Below, piece after piece: positions 9,303 through 17,915 of a stretch of 64,000 nt of DNA (positions are counted from its first letter, which is position 1; each line of letters begins with the position of its first letter). The notes beneath the pieces were generated by a model that was given only the letters and a program-made list of their open reading frames with translations, made no database searches and was not told where the DNA came from. This DNA comes from Microbacterium radiodurans (lineage in GTDB: Bacteria; Actinomycetota; Actinomycetes; Actinomycetales; Microbacteriaceae): contig NZ_VYRZ01000001.1 of NCBI RefSeq assembly GCF_008710705.1, positions 434,001 through 498,000 of the forward strand, given 5' to 3'. The translations under genes and the position numbers were made by a program.

Positions 9303-10454
9303 CTACGCCTGCCGCTGCTTCTTCGCGTCCTGGCGGGGGATGACGATCTGGTTGATGATCAGCAGGATCGACGCCGTCACGGGGATCGCGACGAGTGCGC
9401 CGAGGAGGCCGAGCAGCGTGCCGCCGACCAGCGCCCCGATGACGACGAGGGAGCCGGGCACCGAGACGGTGCGGTTCATCACGCGCGGCGTGAGCAGATA
9501 TGCCTCGACCTGCATGTACACGAGGTAGACGACTGCGAAGATGATCGCCTGCAGGGGCGCCGTCGGGTTGGTCAGCAGGGTCACGACAGACGCGCCGACC
9601 CAGAACAGCACCGTTCCCACCAGGGGGATCAGCGTGATCGCGAACGCGAGCACGGCGAGGAGCGCCGCGAACGGGACGCCCAGAATCGTCAGCACGATGA
9701 ACGCGAAGACGGCGTTCATGAGGGCCAGCACGACCATGCCCGAGAGGTATCCGCCGATCGACTCGGTGATCTGCCGCGTCATGTCCGCGACGGTGCTGCG
9801 CGAGCGCGCGGGCGAGATGCGCACGAGGGCGTTCTTCATGCGCGGCAGCGACGCGAGGAAGTAGAGGCTCAGCACGAGCACGATGATCGCGCCCGAGATC
9901 GCCGTCACGACGCTGACGCCCACCTGCAGCAGGCCGCCGCCGATGGCCGCGATGTTCGCCGGATTGGTGACGAAGCTCTGCACCTCGTTGAGCACGTCGC
10001 TCAGGCTGTCGCCGAAGGTGTTCTCCAGCCACAGGACGGTGTCGCTCTGCAGGGCGTCGTTCACGATCGTCGGCACGTCGCCGACGAACTGCTCGATCTG
10101 CTTGACGACCGGGGGCAGGACGATCCACAGCATCCCGGCGATGATCACCGCCAACGCGACGAACGTGATGACGATGCCCCAGGCGCGGCTGATCCCGCGC
10201 CGCATCAGGAAGCGGACGACCGGATCGAGCGCGAGAGCGACGAAGAGCGCGATCGAGACGTAGATGAGCACGGTCGACAGGCTCGACAGGGCGAGACCCA
10301 GGAGTATTGCGGTGAGGGCGCCGAGGGTCAGGAAGAAGCCGGCCGCGAAGGGACGCGACAGCGCGCCCCACGTCGGCCGGTCGCGAGTGGAGGACGGCGA
10401 CGCCGCGGCGCCGGTGTCGGGGTTCGCGTGGGGGCGCGGCGTCATCATGGTCAC
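9303..10454 (-). CDS. AI-2E family transporter (PerM/TqsA type membrane protein)
   Basis: 383 residues with about seven to eight membrane helices. The N-terminal part up to residue 35 is hydrophilic, followed by LSRPFAAGFFLTLGALTAIL. The central extracytoplasmic region (VDDVPTIVNDALQSD area), the long helix ISGAIIVLVLSLYFLASLPR and the C-terminal VVYLVYMQVEAYLLTPRVMN are characteristic of the AI-2E exporter family. Members export autoinducer-2 or act as Na+/H+ antiporters; which one applies here is unknown. Start candidates are GTG 10454 and ATGs 10448 and 10445; none has a clear ribosome binding site. It follows the broken MFS gene by three bases. Confidence 0.8.
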   Translation of the reverse strand: MTMMTPRPHANPDTGAAASPSSTRDRPTWGALSRPFAAGFFLTLGALTAILLGLALSSLSTVLIYVSIALFVALALDPVVRFLMRRGISRAWGIVITFVALAVIIAGMLWIVLPPVVKQIEQFVGDVPTIVNDALQSDTVLWLENTFGDSLSDVLNEVQSFVTNPANIAAIGGGLLQVGVSVVTAISGAIIVLVLSLYFLASLPRMKNALVRISPARSRSTVADMTRQITESIGGYLSGMVVLALMNAVFAFIVLTILGVPFAALLAVLAFAITLIPLVGTVLFWVGASVVTLLTNPTAPLQAIIFAVVYLVYMQVEAYLLTPRVMNRTVSVPGSLVVIGALVGGTLLGLLGALVAIPVTASILLIINQIVIPRQDAKKQRQA

Positions 10455-10457
10455 ACT

Positions 10458-11687
10458 CTAGGTGGCGGCTGCGCGCGGCTGGGGGCGCGTGCTCAGCACC
10501 GAGGCGAGTGCTATGACGGCGAGCCCCGCCAGGGGGATGACCCACAGCGCGCCGCCGAGCCCGATGCGCTCCGATACGGCTCCGACGATCGGAGGCGATG
10601 CCAGGAAGCCCAGGCGCATCAGCCACGACACGAGTGTGAGTCCGGTGCCGTGCCGGAGGCCGGGCAGCGCGTCGGCGCCGGCCATCGCCGCGGGTACCAG
10701 GGTCGCAACGCCGAATCCGGCGGCCGCGAACCCGGCGATCGTGCCCGGCACCGTCGGGAGGAGCAGTGCGACACCCATTCCGGCCGCGACGATCACGCCG
10801 CCGGCCCGCGCGACCACGCGCTGACCGAACCGGTCGACGAGCGGGTCGCCCACGATGCGTCCGACGAACTGGGCGCCCACGAGCGCGATGAGCCCCGCGG
10901 CGGCCAGCGGCGCCGCGGCACCGAGGTCGCTGCCGAGGTAGAGCGCCGACCACGAGAATCCGGCGTCCTCGACGGTCGTGCCGGCGATGGCGATGACGAC
11001 GAGCGCCGCCAGCATGACCATCGTGCGCGGCGCGACCCGTCGGCGCCGAGCTTCGCCGTCGGGACCGCCCGCCGGACCCTCCGGGCCGGCCGACACGTTC
11101 TCGGGATCGCGCCCCGGCAGAGCGAAGCGCAGCGCCACGAGCGCGACGAGCGCGAAGATCGCCGCCGAGATCGTCAGATGGATGCCGAGGGGCAGCCGCA
11201 GCGCGATGGCGGCCGCGGCCATCGCGCCCCCGGTCACCGCTCCGATCGACCAAATGGCGTGGAACGAGTTGAGGATCGAGCGGCCGTACTCGCGCTACAC
11301 GCGCAGGCCGTGCGCGTTCTGGGCGACATCCGTGATGGCGTCCATCGCTCCGCCCAGCAGCAGAGCGCCGGCGAAGACGAGCGGCGTGGGCGAGAGGCCC
11401 GCGGCGAGGATGCCGATCGCGGTCAGGATCGTGCCCGCGACGGCGGCCGGCGCCGAACCTAGGCGCCGGATGACGAAGCCCGCGCCCAACCCGGCGGCGA
11501 TCGCCCCGGCCGGGAACGCGATGATCGTGAGGCCGTAAGCGGCGTTGTCGAGTCCGAGGGCGTCCTTGATCTCGGGATAGCGCGGCAGGATGTTCGCGAA
11601 CAGGGCGCCATTGGTGAGGAACAGCGCGCTCACCGCCATCCGGGCGCGTCGAGCGGCGGGCGGCGGCGCCGGAGAAGTCGATCGCAT
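10458..11687 (-). pseudogene. MFS transporter interrupted by one in-frame TAG
   Basis: Read from ATG 11687 the frame encodes a 12-helix major facilitator (409 codons), beginning MRSTSPAPPPAARRARMAVS. It meets TAG at 11297-11295 after AQNAHGLRV and continues in the same frame as REYGRSILNSFHAIWSIGAV, an intact MFS middle segment, to a proper stop at 10458. In relatives the stop position is usually glutamine, so a single C-to-T change (CAG to TAG) explains it. No frameshift is needed. Either the gene was recently inactivated, the two halves are made separately (the second has internal start codons such as 11237), or this is a sequencing error. Divergent from the sugar acetyltransferase gene. 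Confidence 0.85.
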
Positions 11688-11723
11688 GTGTACGAGTGTA
11701 CGCATAGTCGGTAGGCTGTCAGT

Positions 11724-12305
11724 ATGACTGCGAACTACTTCGCCGACGACCCGCGCACGAACCGAGAGCGGATGCTGGCCGGCGAGCTCTACATCGCCGA
11801 CGATCCCGAGAGCGCGCGCGTCGCCCGCCGGGCCGTCGAGCTCAGCGCCGCCTACGCCCGAGCCGTCGTCGAGGCGCCCGAGACGGCGCCGGCACACCTC
11901 AAGGAGCTGCTCGGGACCCTCGGTGACGACGTGGAGATCAAGCCGCCGTTCTTCGTCGACTACGGCGAGAACATCCACATCGGCGCACGCACCTTCATCA
12001 ACGCCCACCTCACGGCGCTGGACGTCGCACGGATCACGATAGGCGAGGACTGCCAGATCGGTCCGAACGTGCAGCTGCTCACGCCGACCCATCCGCTCGA
12101 CCCGCAGCAGCGCCGCGACAAGCTCGAGGCAGCGGAGCCCATCACCCTCGGCGACAACGTGTGGCTGGGCGGTGGGGTCATCGTGTGCCCCGGCGTCACG
12201 ATCGGCGAGAACACCGTGGTCGGAGCCGGGGCCGTCGTCACGCGCGATCTTCCGGCCAACGTCGTCGCCGTCGGAAGCCCGGCCCGTGTCATCCGAGAGC
12301 TCTGA
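11724..12305 (+). CDS. Sugar O-acetyltransferase (maltose acetyltransferase type)
   Basis: 193 residues, the standard length of the MAT/LacA/NodL group. These enzymes move acetyl from acetyl-CoA to a sugar hydroxyl. The N-terminal capping domain (RERMLAGELYIADDPE) is followed by left-handed beta-helix hexapeptides: FVDYGENIHIGARTFINAHL, ITIGEDCQIGPNVQLLTPTH (catalytic His in PTHPLD), VWLGGGVIVCPGVTIGEN and VVGAGAVVTRDLPANVVAVG. Divergent from the MFS gene with 36 bases between the starts. The acceptor sugar is not predictable. Followed by the TetR regulator seven bases after its stop. Confidence 0.9.
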   Translation: MTANYFADDPRTNRERMLAGELYIADDPESARVARRAVELSAAYARAVVEAPETAPAHLKELLGTLGDDVEIKPPFFVDYGENIHIGARTFINAHLTALDVARITIGEDCQIGPNVQLLTPTHPLDPQQRRDKLEAAEPITLGDNVWLGGGVIVCPGVTIGENTVVGAGAVVTRDLPANVVAVGSPARVIREL

Positions 12306-12312
12306 CCCGCTC

Positions 12313-12885
12313 ATGTCACCCCACCCGTCCGAGGCTCGCCGTGCCCGTCGCACCGATCCCGATCGGCGGGGGCGCATCGTCGACGCCGCCCTCGAGGTCA
12401 TCGCGACCGGCGGCGTGGCGGGGGCATCCCATCGCCGCATCGCGGCCGCGGCCGACGTCCCGCTCGGATCGATGACCTACCACTTCGCGGGCATGGACGA
12501 CCTGCTGCGAGCTGCCTTCTCGCGCTTCGCCGAGGAGGTCAGTCGAACCATCGATGACCGCCTGGCAGGCGTCTCGACCCGCGCCGAGGCCGTCGACGCC
12601 GTCGTCGCCCACATCGACGAGGACATCTTCGGCAGTCGTCGCGCCCTCGTGCTCACCCACGAGCTCTACACGCTGGCCGCGCGCGAGGAGTCGTACCGTG
12701 CACTGACGGCGGCGTGGATGGCCCGCAGCCGCGCCGCGCTCGAGCGGCACTTCGACCCCCTCACCGCACGGCTGCTCGACGCCCTGGTGGAGGGGCTCAC
12801 GATCCACCGCGCCCTCGACACCGTCCCCGCCCGGCCCGGCCTGGCGCGCGAGGCCGTCGAACGGGTGTGCCGGCCGAGCCGGTAG
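12313..12885 (+). CDS. TetR family transcriptional regulator
   Basis: 190 residues. Residues about 15-62 are a TetR helix-turn-helix: RGRIVDAALEVIATGGVAGA, SHRRIAAAADVPLGSMTYHF. The remainder is a helical ligand-binding domain with no recognisable specificity. It starts seven bases after the acetyltransferase stop, so the two are probably one unit; the likely target is the intergenic region between the acetyltransferase and the divergent MFS gene, a common arrangement for efflux control. If the MFS gene is truly broken, the regulator may have lost its main target. Confidence 0.85.
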   Translation: MSPHPSEARRARRTDPDRRGRIVDAALEVIATGGVAGASHRRIAAAADVPLGSMTYHFAGMDDLLRAAFSRFAEEVSRTIDDRLAGVSTRAEAVDAVVAHIDEDIFGSRRALVLTHELYTLAAREESYRALTAAWMARSRAALERHFDPLTARLLDALVEGLTIHRALDTVPARPGLAREAVERVCRPSR

Positions 12886-12907
12886 GGTCGGCGGGGGAGG
12901 AGCCGCC

Positions 12908-13204
12908 ATGACCGACGCCACGACCGAGCTGCAGCGCCTGCGCGCCAGCATCGACAACATCGACGCCGCCCTCGTCTTCATGCTCGCCGAGCGCTTCCGC
13001 TGCACGAAGCAGGTCGGCGAGCTCAAAGCCGAGCACGGGATGCCGGCATCCGATCCCGGTCGCGAGGAGCGGCAGATCGCGCGGCTCCGGAGCCTCGCCG
13101 AAGAGGCCGACCTCGACCCCGAGTTCGCGCAGAAGTGGTTCGGGTTCGTCGTCGCCGAGGTCATCCGCCACCACACGGCGGCCGCCCAGGCCGACAAGCC
13201 CTGA
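12908..13204 (+). CDS. Chorismate mutase (AroQ type)
   Basis: 98 residues, the size of a stand-alone monofunctional AroQ-fold chorismate mutase, which converts chorismate to prephenate for phenylalanine and tyrosine synthesis. Sequence marks are LQRLRASIDNIDAALVFMLA, ERFRCTKQVGELK (catalytic Arg and Lys positions) and DPGREERQIARLRSLAEE. A strong GGGGGAGGAG lies just upstream of the ATG. No signal peptide, so the cytosolic form rather than a secreted one. Confidence 0.9.
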   Translation: MTDATTELQRLRASIDNIDAALVFMLAERFRCTKQVGELKAEHGMPASDPGREERQIARLRSLAEEADLDPEFAQKWFGFVVAEVIRHHTAAAQADKP

Positions 13205-13250
13205 GCCCAGGACGCACCGCGGGGCCCGCACCTGGAACTTCCCGAATGCT

Positions 13251-13259
13251 CATACGTAT
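13251..13259. promoter_or_regulatory. LacI-type operator half of the catabolic regulon, distal site
   Basis: CATACGTAT, with an 8-base palindrome ATACGTAT centred 67 bases from the centre of the second copy at 13315-13328. The two sites flank the presumed promoter of the ABC importer gene, an arrangement suited to looping by a LacI-family dimer pair. Confidence 0.55.
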
Positions 13260-13301
13260 TCACGAAATGTGATCGTTACCGACAGAGGTTCCGACTAAGG
13301 C

Positions 13302-13330
13302 TTCCCTAAGCGCTATGCATACGTATACGG
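13302..13330 (+). promoter_or_regulatory. Promoter with embedded LacI-type operator for the ABC importer
   Basis: TTCCCT (13302-13307), a 17-base gap and TATACG (13325-13330) form a plausible promoter. The operator ATGCATACGTATAC (13315-13328) covers the -10 box. The predicted transcript start falls at the ATG at 13338, and no ribosome binding site precedes it, so the message may be leaderless. Confidence 0.5.
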
Positions 13331-13337
13331 TGTGGCC

Positions 13338-14645
13338 ATGTCATCCACTAAGAAGCGCGCTTTCGCCCTCGTCGCCGCGGCGGCCGTGGGTGCACTCGCC
13401 CTCACCGGATGCGGCGCGGGGAGCCGCACGGGGAATGCGAATGCCACCGAGGTCACCTGCGACTACTCCGCACCCGATTCCGCGACCACGGTCAACGTGC
13501 TCGCCTACAACTCCTCCGCGATCGACCCCTTCACCGACACCATGGTGTCGAGCTGCTCGAAGGACGACGTCACGGTCAAGCACGACCCGATCGACTTCGG
13601 CGGGCAGGTGACCAAGACCACCGCGACCCTGGCCGGCGATACCGGAACGTACGACATCGTGGAGACGTACGGCTTCGTCATCCCGGGCCTCGCCACCGAC
13701 GAGAAGCTCGTTCCGCTCGACGACCTCTTCGACAAGTACGCCGATGAGTACGGGCTGAACGAGATCAGCGAGTCGATGCGCACCGGCATGTCGTACGACG
13801 GAAAGCTCTACGCGCTGCCCATGCAGGCCCAGATGTTCGTCATGGCCTACCGGGCGGACGTCTTCGAAGACCTCGGACTCGACGTCCCGACCACGTTCGA
13901 CGACGTCGTCGCCGCGGCCGAGGCCATCCGGGCGGCCGGCACGATGCAGTACCCCATCGCCCTGCCGTGGCTCGCCACGGCCGACGTCACGACGAGCTTT
14001 CAGGCCGCGATGAACTCCCTCGGAGCCGACTTCGTCGACGAGGCGGGGGATGTGACGCTCGACACACCCGAGGCGCAGCAGGCGCTCGAGGGCATGCTGG
14101 CACTGGTCCCGTACATGGATCCGCAGGTCACGACCTTCGATCAGCCGAAGGTGCAGCAGCAGATGTACAACGGCACCGCGGCGATGTCGATCATGTTCTC
14201 GGGCCGCATGAACGATCTGACCCTCGACACGAACAGCAATCTCGCCGACTCGTTCGCGTTCGCCGCCCCGCCCAAGCTCGACGCCGATGCACCGTACGCG
14301 TACAACCGCCTGTCGATCGACGGCTGGTCGATTCCGTTCAACACGCAGCTCGACCACGACATGCTCTTCGTCATGATGGCCTCGGCCGTCAGCGAGGACG
14401 CGTCGAAGGCATCGGTGCCCGCGGCCTACCCGGCACGCGAGGGCATGGTCACGGCGGACAACTCGCCCTACGGCGAGGCGGCGAACGACTCGATCGCCGC
14501 GGCGATGCCGCCGGTCGTCTCGCCGATCCTCGCGGATCTGACGAACGAGATCCGTCCCATCCTCGTGCAGGTGCTCTCCGGGAACCTCTCGGTCGAGGAC
14601 GGCATGACCCAGATGCAGGCGGCCGGCGAAGCCTTCGTCGGCTGA
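13338..14645 (+). CDS. Extracellular solute-binding lipoprotein of a CUT1-type ABC importer
   Basis: 435 residues from ATG 13338 (a GTG at 13332 is in frame). Signal: STKKRAFALVAAAAVGALAL then lipobox ALTGC. The mature part has the family 1 sugar-binding layout: TTVNVLAYNSSAIDPFTDTM, KTTATLAGDTGTYDIVETYG, ALPMQAQMFVMAYRADVFED and AMSIMFSGRMNDL. It captures the substrate outside the membrane for the two permeases encoded next. Family 1 proteins bind sugars, polyols or glycerophosphodiesters; the ligand here is unknown. Two copies of the regulon palindrome lie just upstream, so expression is probably controlled by the LacI regulator at 20099-21097. Confidence 0.9.
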   Translation: MSSTKKRAFALVAAAAVGALALTGCGAGSRTGNANATEVTCDYSAPDSATTVNVLAYNSSAIDPFTDTMVSSCSKDDVTVKHDPIDFGGQVTKTTATLAGDTGTYDIVETYGFVIPGLATDEKLVPLDDLFDKYADEYGLNEISESMRTGMSYDGKLYALPMQAQMFVMAYRADVFEDLGLDVPTTFDDVVAAAEAIRAAGTMQYPIALPWLATADVTTSFQAAMNSLGADFVDEAGDVTLDTPEAQQALEGMLALVPYMDPQVTTFDQPKVQQQMYNGTAAMSIMFSGRMNDLTLDTNSNLADSFAFAAPPKLDADAPYAYNRLSIDGWSIPFNTQLDHDMLFVMMASAVSEDASKASVPAAYPAREGMVTADNSPYGEAANDSIAAAMPPVVSPILADLTNEIRPILVQVLSGNLSVEDGMTQMQAAGEAFVG

Positions 14646-14731
14646 GCCCCACCCGCCCACGTCACCGACACATCGATGACCGCGGCCTGGATCTCCGGGT
14701 TCAGGCCGCGGCCGGTCGAGGGGAGCACTTC

Positions 14732-15604
14732 ATGAAGGCACGCGAGTTCTGGCTGCTGTTCGCTCCGAGCTTCGTGATCATGGCGGCGCTGCTGGTCGTC
14801 CCGCTCATCCGGACGATCCAGTGGAGCTTCGAAAGCGTCCGCTACGGGACGCCCGGCACGTTCGTCGGTCTCGAGAACTTCCTCGACGCCTTGACGGACG
14901 AGCGCTTCGGTCGCGCTGCGCTGTTCACCGTCGTCGTGACGGTCATCACCACGACGATCCTGCTCGTCCTCGGATACCTCATCGCGACCGGGGTGAACCG
15001 GCTGACCACCTCGCGCCCGCTGGTGCTCGGCATCATGCTCGTGTCGTACGTCCTGCCGAACCTGGTCGGGGCCGTCGCCTATTCGTGGCTGTTCGACGAC
15101 AACTTCGGCGGCGTCGTCAACCGCTTCATCGGGCTGCTCGGCGGCTCGCAGGTGCTGTGGTTCACCGATCAGGTGCCGAATGCCGTGCTCGTCATCTCGA
15201 ACACCGTCTGGCACATGCTGCCGTTCGCCATGCTGATCATCCTCGCGGGGCTGCAGGGCGTTCCCGTCGAGCTGCGCGAGGCTGCGAAGATCGACGGCGC
15301 CAACGCGGTCCAGACGCACCTGAACGTCATCATCCCGACCCTTCGCGGGGTGCTGGGCTTCGTCACCCTCATCTCGATCATGGACGTGCTGCGCATGTTC
15401 GACAATCTGATCCCGCTCTCGCCGCAGGCACAGGCGATCGGCAACGAGTCGATCATGCTCTACGTCTACTCCGTCGCGTTCGCCGACGGCGCTCAGAACC
15501 TCGGACTCGGCAGTGCCATCAACGTGCTGACCATCATCCTCATCCTGGTGATGCTCATCCCGTTCATCCGCGGCATCTTCACGGAAGCGAAGGCAGAACG
15601 ATGA
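14732..15604 (+). CDS. ABC importer permease (MalF/UgpA type)
   Basis: 290 residues with six membrane helices, starting MKAREFWLLFAPSFVIM. The EAA loop that docks the ATPase is seen as ELREAAKIDGANAVQTHLNV near residues 180-200, the CUT1 form. Preceded by GGGGAG nine bases before the ATG. Works with the binding protein upstream and the second permease downstream. The stop overlaps the next start by four bases. Confidence 0.92.
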   Translation: MKAREFWLLFAPSFVIMAALLVVPLIRTIQWSFESVRYGTPGTFVGLENFLDALTDERFGRAALFTVVVTVITTTILLVLGYLIATGVNRLTTSRPLVLGIMLVSYVLPNLVGAVAYSWLFDDNFGGVVNRFIGLLGGSQVLWFTDQVPNAVLVISNTVWHMLPFAMLIILAGLQGVPVELREAAKIDGANAVQTHLNVIIPTLRGVLGFVTLISIMDVLRMFDNLIPLSPQAQAIGNESIMLYVYSVAFADGAQNLGLGSAINVLTIILILVMLIPFIRGIFTEAKAER

Positions 15605-16500
15605 CGCTCACCAGCGGCGACCTCTCCACCCGCGCGATCACCACGGCCGATATCGAAGGCACCGGCCGTCGTCGCCGCCACCGCGGTCGGCGTCCGGTGA
15701 TCACCGGCCTGCTGCTCGGCATCCTCTGCGTCGTGATGCTCAGCCCGTTCATCTGGATGACGCTGTCGGTCACCAAGCCGACGAACGTCGCGTTCGCCAA
15801 CCCGCCGGTGCTCTGGGACTACCAGCCGACGGTGCAGGCCTTCGTCGACCTCTGGCAGACGACCTACTTCGCCGACTACCTCGTCAACACCGTGGTGGTG
15901 GCGGTGGTCTCGACCGTGGTCGCCCTCATCATCGGCATCCCGGCTGCGTACGCCCTCTCGCGGTTCCCAAGCTACGTGTCGGCGATCCTCCTCGTGCTCG
16001 CGCTGATCTTCCGCGCGCTGCCGCGGTTCGCCGTTGTGCTGCCGATGTACGACATCAGCCGAGCCCTCGGCATCTACGACACGACGGTCGCACTCGCCAT
16101 CGCGCTCGTCGCGATCAACCAGCCCTTCACCATCTGGCTGCTGCGGAACTTCTTCGCCGAGATCCCTCGCGAGCTCGACGAGGCGGCGATGATCGACGGC
16201 TGCACCCGCATCGGCATGCTGCGGCGCGTCATGATCCCGCTCATGGGTCCGGGCATCCTGACCGCGGGCATCTTCGTCTTCCTCTTCGCCTTCCAGGAGT
16301 ACCTGACCGCCCTGGTGCTCACCGACTCGTCGTCCAAGACCGTGCCGGTGTTCATCGCGACGCAGCTCGGCCAGACGCTGCCGATGCTCCAGCAGGCAGG
16401 TGCGGCGTCGATGCTGCTGACGATCCCGGTGATCGTGATCGCGTTCATCGCGCAGAAGTACCTCGTCGCGGGACTGAGCGACGGGGCGGTCAAGGGGTGA
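15601..16500 (+). CDS. ABC importer permease (MalG/UgpE type)
   Basis: 299 residues with six membrane helices and an extra hydrophilic N-terminus rich in arginine. The docking loop ELDEAAMIDGCTRIGMLRRV near residues 190-210 is the CUT1 EAA motif. ATGA overlap with the first permease gene. No ATP-binding subunit is encoded in this unit, so a shared MsmK/MsiK-type ATPase encoded elsewhere is expected, as is common for actinobacterial CUT1 importers. Confidence 0.92.
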   Translation: MTLTSGDLSTRAITTADIEGTGRRRRHRGRRPVITGLLLGILCVVMLSPFIWMTLSVTKPTNVAFANPPVLWDYQPTVQAFVDLWQTTYFADYLVNTVVVAVVSTVVALIIGIPAAYALSRFPSYVSAILLVLALIFRALPRFAVVLPMYDISRALGIYDTTVALAIALVAINQPFTIWLLRNFFAEIPRELDEAAMIDGCTRIGMLRRVMIPLMGPGILTAGIFVFLFAFQEYLTALVLTDSSSKTVPVFIATQLGQTLPMLQQAGAASMLLTIPVIVIAFIAQKYLVAGLSDGAVKG

Positions 16501-16501
16501 C

Positions 16502-17218
16502 GTGACGCCCCTCGTGCTGCTCGCGGGGATGAACTGCACGGCCGACCTGTGGCTCGGGTGCGGGCTGGACGACGCGGTCACCCCCCACCTGGACCGCGCC
16601 GGTGTCGACGATCAGGTCGACGCTCTGCTCGCGGTGCTCCCTCCGCGGTTCGTCCTCGCCGGGCTGTCGCTGGGAGCGATCGTCGCGATGACCCTCGCCG
16701 TGCGCGCGCCCTCGCGCGTCGCCGGGCTCTGCCTCGCGTCGACGAACGCGAAGGCACCCACCGAGTCGCAGCGGGTGTCGTGGCGATCGTGGATCCAGCG
16801 GCTCGACGAGGGCGCGTCCCCCGAGGATCTGCAGGGCGACATCCTCGACGTGCTGATCTCGCCCGCGGCGCGGCGGACGCATCCCGGCCTCGCGGAGCGC
16901 GCGCGGGCGATGGGCGCCCAGACTGCGCCGGCGACGCTCGAGGCGCAACTGCGGATGCAGCTGACCCGAACCGATCTCCGACCCGCGCTGGCAGGTCTGC
17001 GGCTTCCGACGCTGGTGCTGTCGGGCGAGCGGGACGCGCTCTGCCCCCCGGCGTTCCACGACGAGATCGTCGCGGCCATCCCCGGATCGCAGCTGCGATC
17101 GGTCGACGCCGGCCATCTGATGCCGCTCGAGCGGCCGGATGCGTTCGGGGCGGCCGTCGCCGAGTGGCGGGGCGTCGTCAGTCGCGCGCCGAGCGCAGCA
17201 GGCGAAGATGCGCCATGA
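16502..17218 (+). CDS. Alpha/beta hydrolase
   Basis: 238 residues from a GTG that follows the permease stop by one base, so probably the last gene of the importer operon. The nucleophile elbow is GLSLG (Ser near residue 56), the acid is the Asp in GERDAL near residue 178, and the histidine is in DAGHLMPLE near 203, a full catalytic triad in order. Likely a small esterase or C-C hydrolase that acts on the imported compound. The last 41 bases overlap the 3' end of the aldolase gene on the other strand. Confidence 0.85.
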   Translation: MTPLVLLAGMNCTADLWLGCGLDDAVTPHLDRAGVDDQVDALLAVLPPRFVLAGLSLGAIVAMTLAVRAPSRVAGLCLASTNAKAPTESQRVSWRSWIQRLDEGASPEDLQGDILDVLISPAARRTHPGLAERARAMGAQTAPATLEAQLRMQLTRTDLRPALAGLRLPTLVLSGERDALCPPAFHDEIVAAIPGSQLRSVDAGHLMPLERPDAFGAAVAEWRGVVSRAPSAAGEDAP

Positions 17219-17915
17219 GCGAGTGGGCGAGGTTGTAGACCACCAGCTGCGCGCCGTCCGCGAAGGCGGCGGCCGCCGCCTCGGGCGTCCCGACGATGTC
17301 CATGCGGAGCTTGCCCGCGGCCGCGACCGCCGCATTCACCCGCGCGCTGGCGACGTGCAGGGGGAGGTCGTCCGGCGTCGAGGTCGCCGCAAGATCGGAC
17401 GGGCCGATCATCACCCCGTCCAGTCCCGGCGTGCCGACGATGGCCGCTGCGGCGGCCACTCCCACCGGGGACTCGATCATCCCGAGCACGAGGGTGTTCT
17501 CGAGGTACCAGGCGCGGTGCGCCGCGGCATCCGTTTCACCGAACCGGCCGGCGCGGCTGTAGGTCGCGAAGCCGCGCGTGCCCACGGGCGGATAGTGCGA
17601 GGCCGCCACAACCGCTGCCGTCGCCGCCGCGTCGTCGAGGTGCGGCGCCAGGATGCCCTCCGCGCCCTGGTCGAGGGCGCGGAGAAGCATCCCGTGGTCG
17701 CCTTCGCCCACCCGGACCACCACCGGAACCGCGTGAGCGGCGGCGACGGCGATGTGCTGGCGCAGCGCGAGGACATCGGCGGGTCCGTGCTCGCAGTCGA
17801 TGAGGACGAAGTCGAAGCCGGCGACGGCGATCATCTCCACGAGCTCTTCGCCCGGCATGCGCAGCAGGGCTCCGACGAGGTGCTCGCCGGCCCGCGCGCG
17901 AGAGCGCAGCGACAT
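17178..17915 (-). CDS. HpcH/HpaI family aldolase
   Basis: 245 residues. Class II metal-dependent aldolases of this family split 2-keto-3-deoxy acids into pyruvate and an aldehyde. Motifs: GFDFVLIDCEHGPAD near residue 35, GTRGFATYSRAGRFG near 120, the metal-ligand segment MIESPVGV near 150 and DGVMIGPSDLAAT near 175. Last gene of the minus-strand unit HisD-like, SDR, aldolase; its ATG shares one base with the SDR stop. Its place suggests it makes the final carbon-carbon cut of the pathway. Which keto-acid it uses is unknown. Confidence 0.88.
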   Translation of the reverse strand: MSLRSRARAGEHLVGALLRMPGEELVEMIAVAGFDFVLIDCEHGPADVLALRQHIAVAAAHAVPVVVRVGEGDHGMLLRALDQGAEGILAPHLDDAAATAAVVAASHYPPVGTRGFATYSRAGRFGETDAAAHRAWYLENTLVLGMIESPVGVAAAAAIVGTPGLDGVMIGPSDLAATSTPDDLPLHVASARVNAAVAAAGKLRMDIVGTPEAAAAAFADGAQLVVYNLAHSLMAHLRLLRSARD

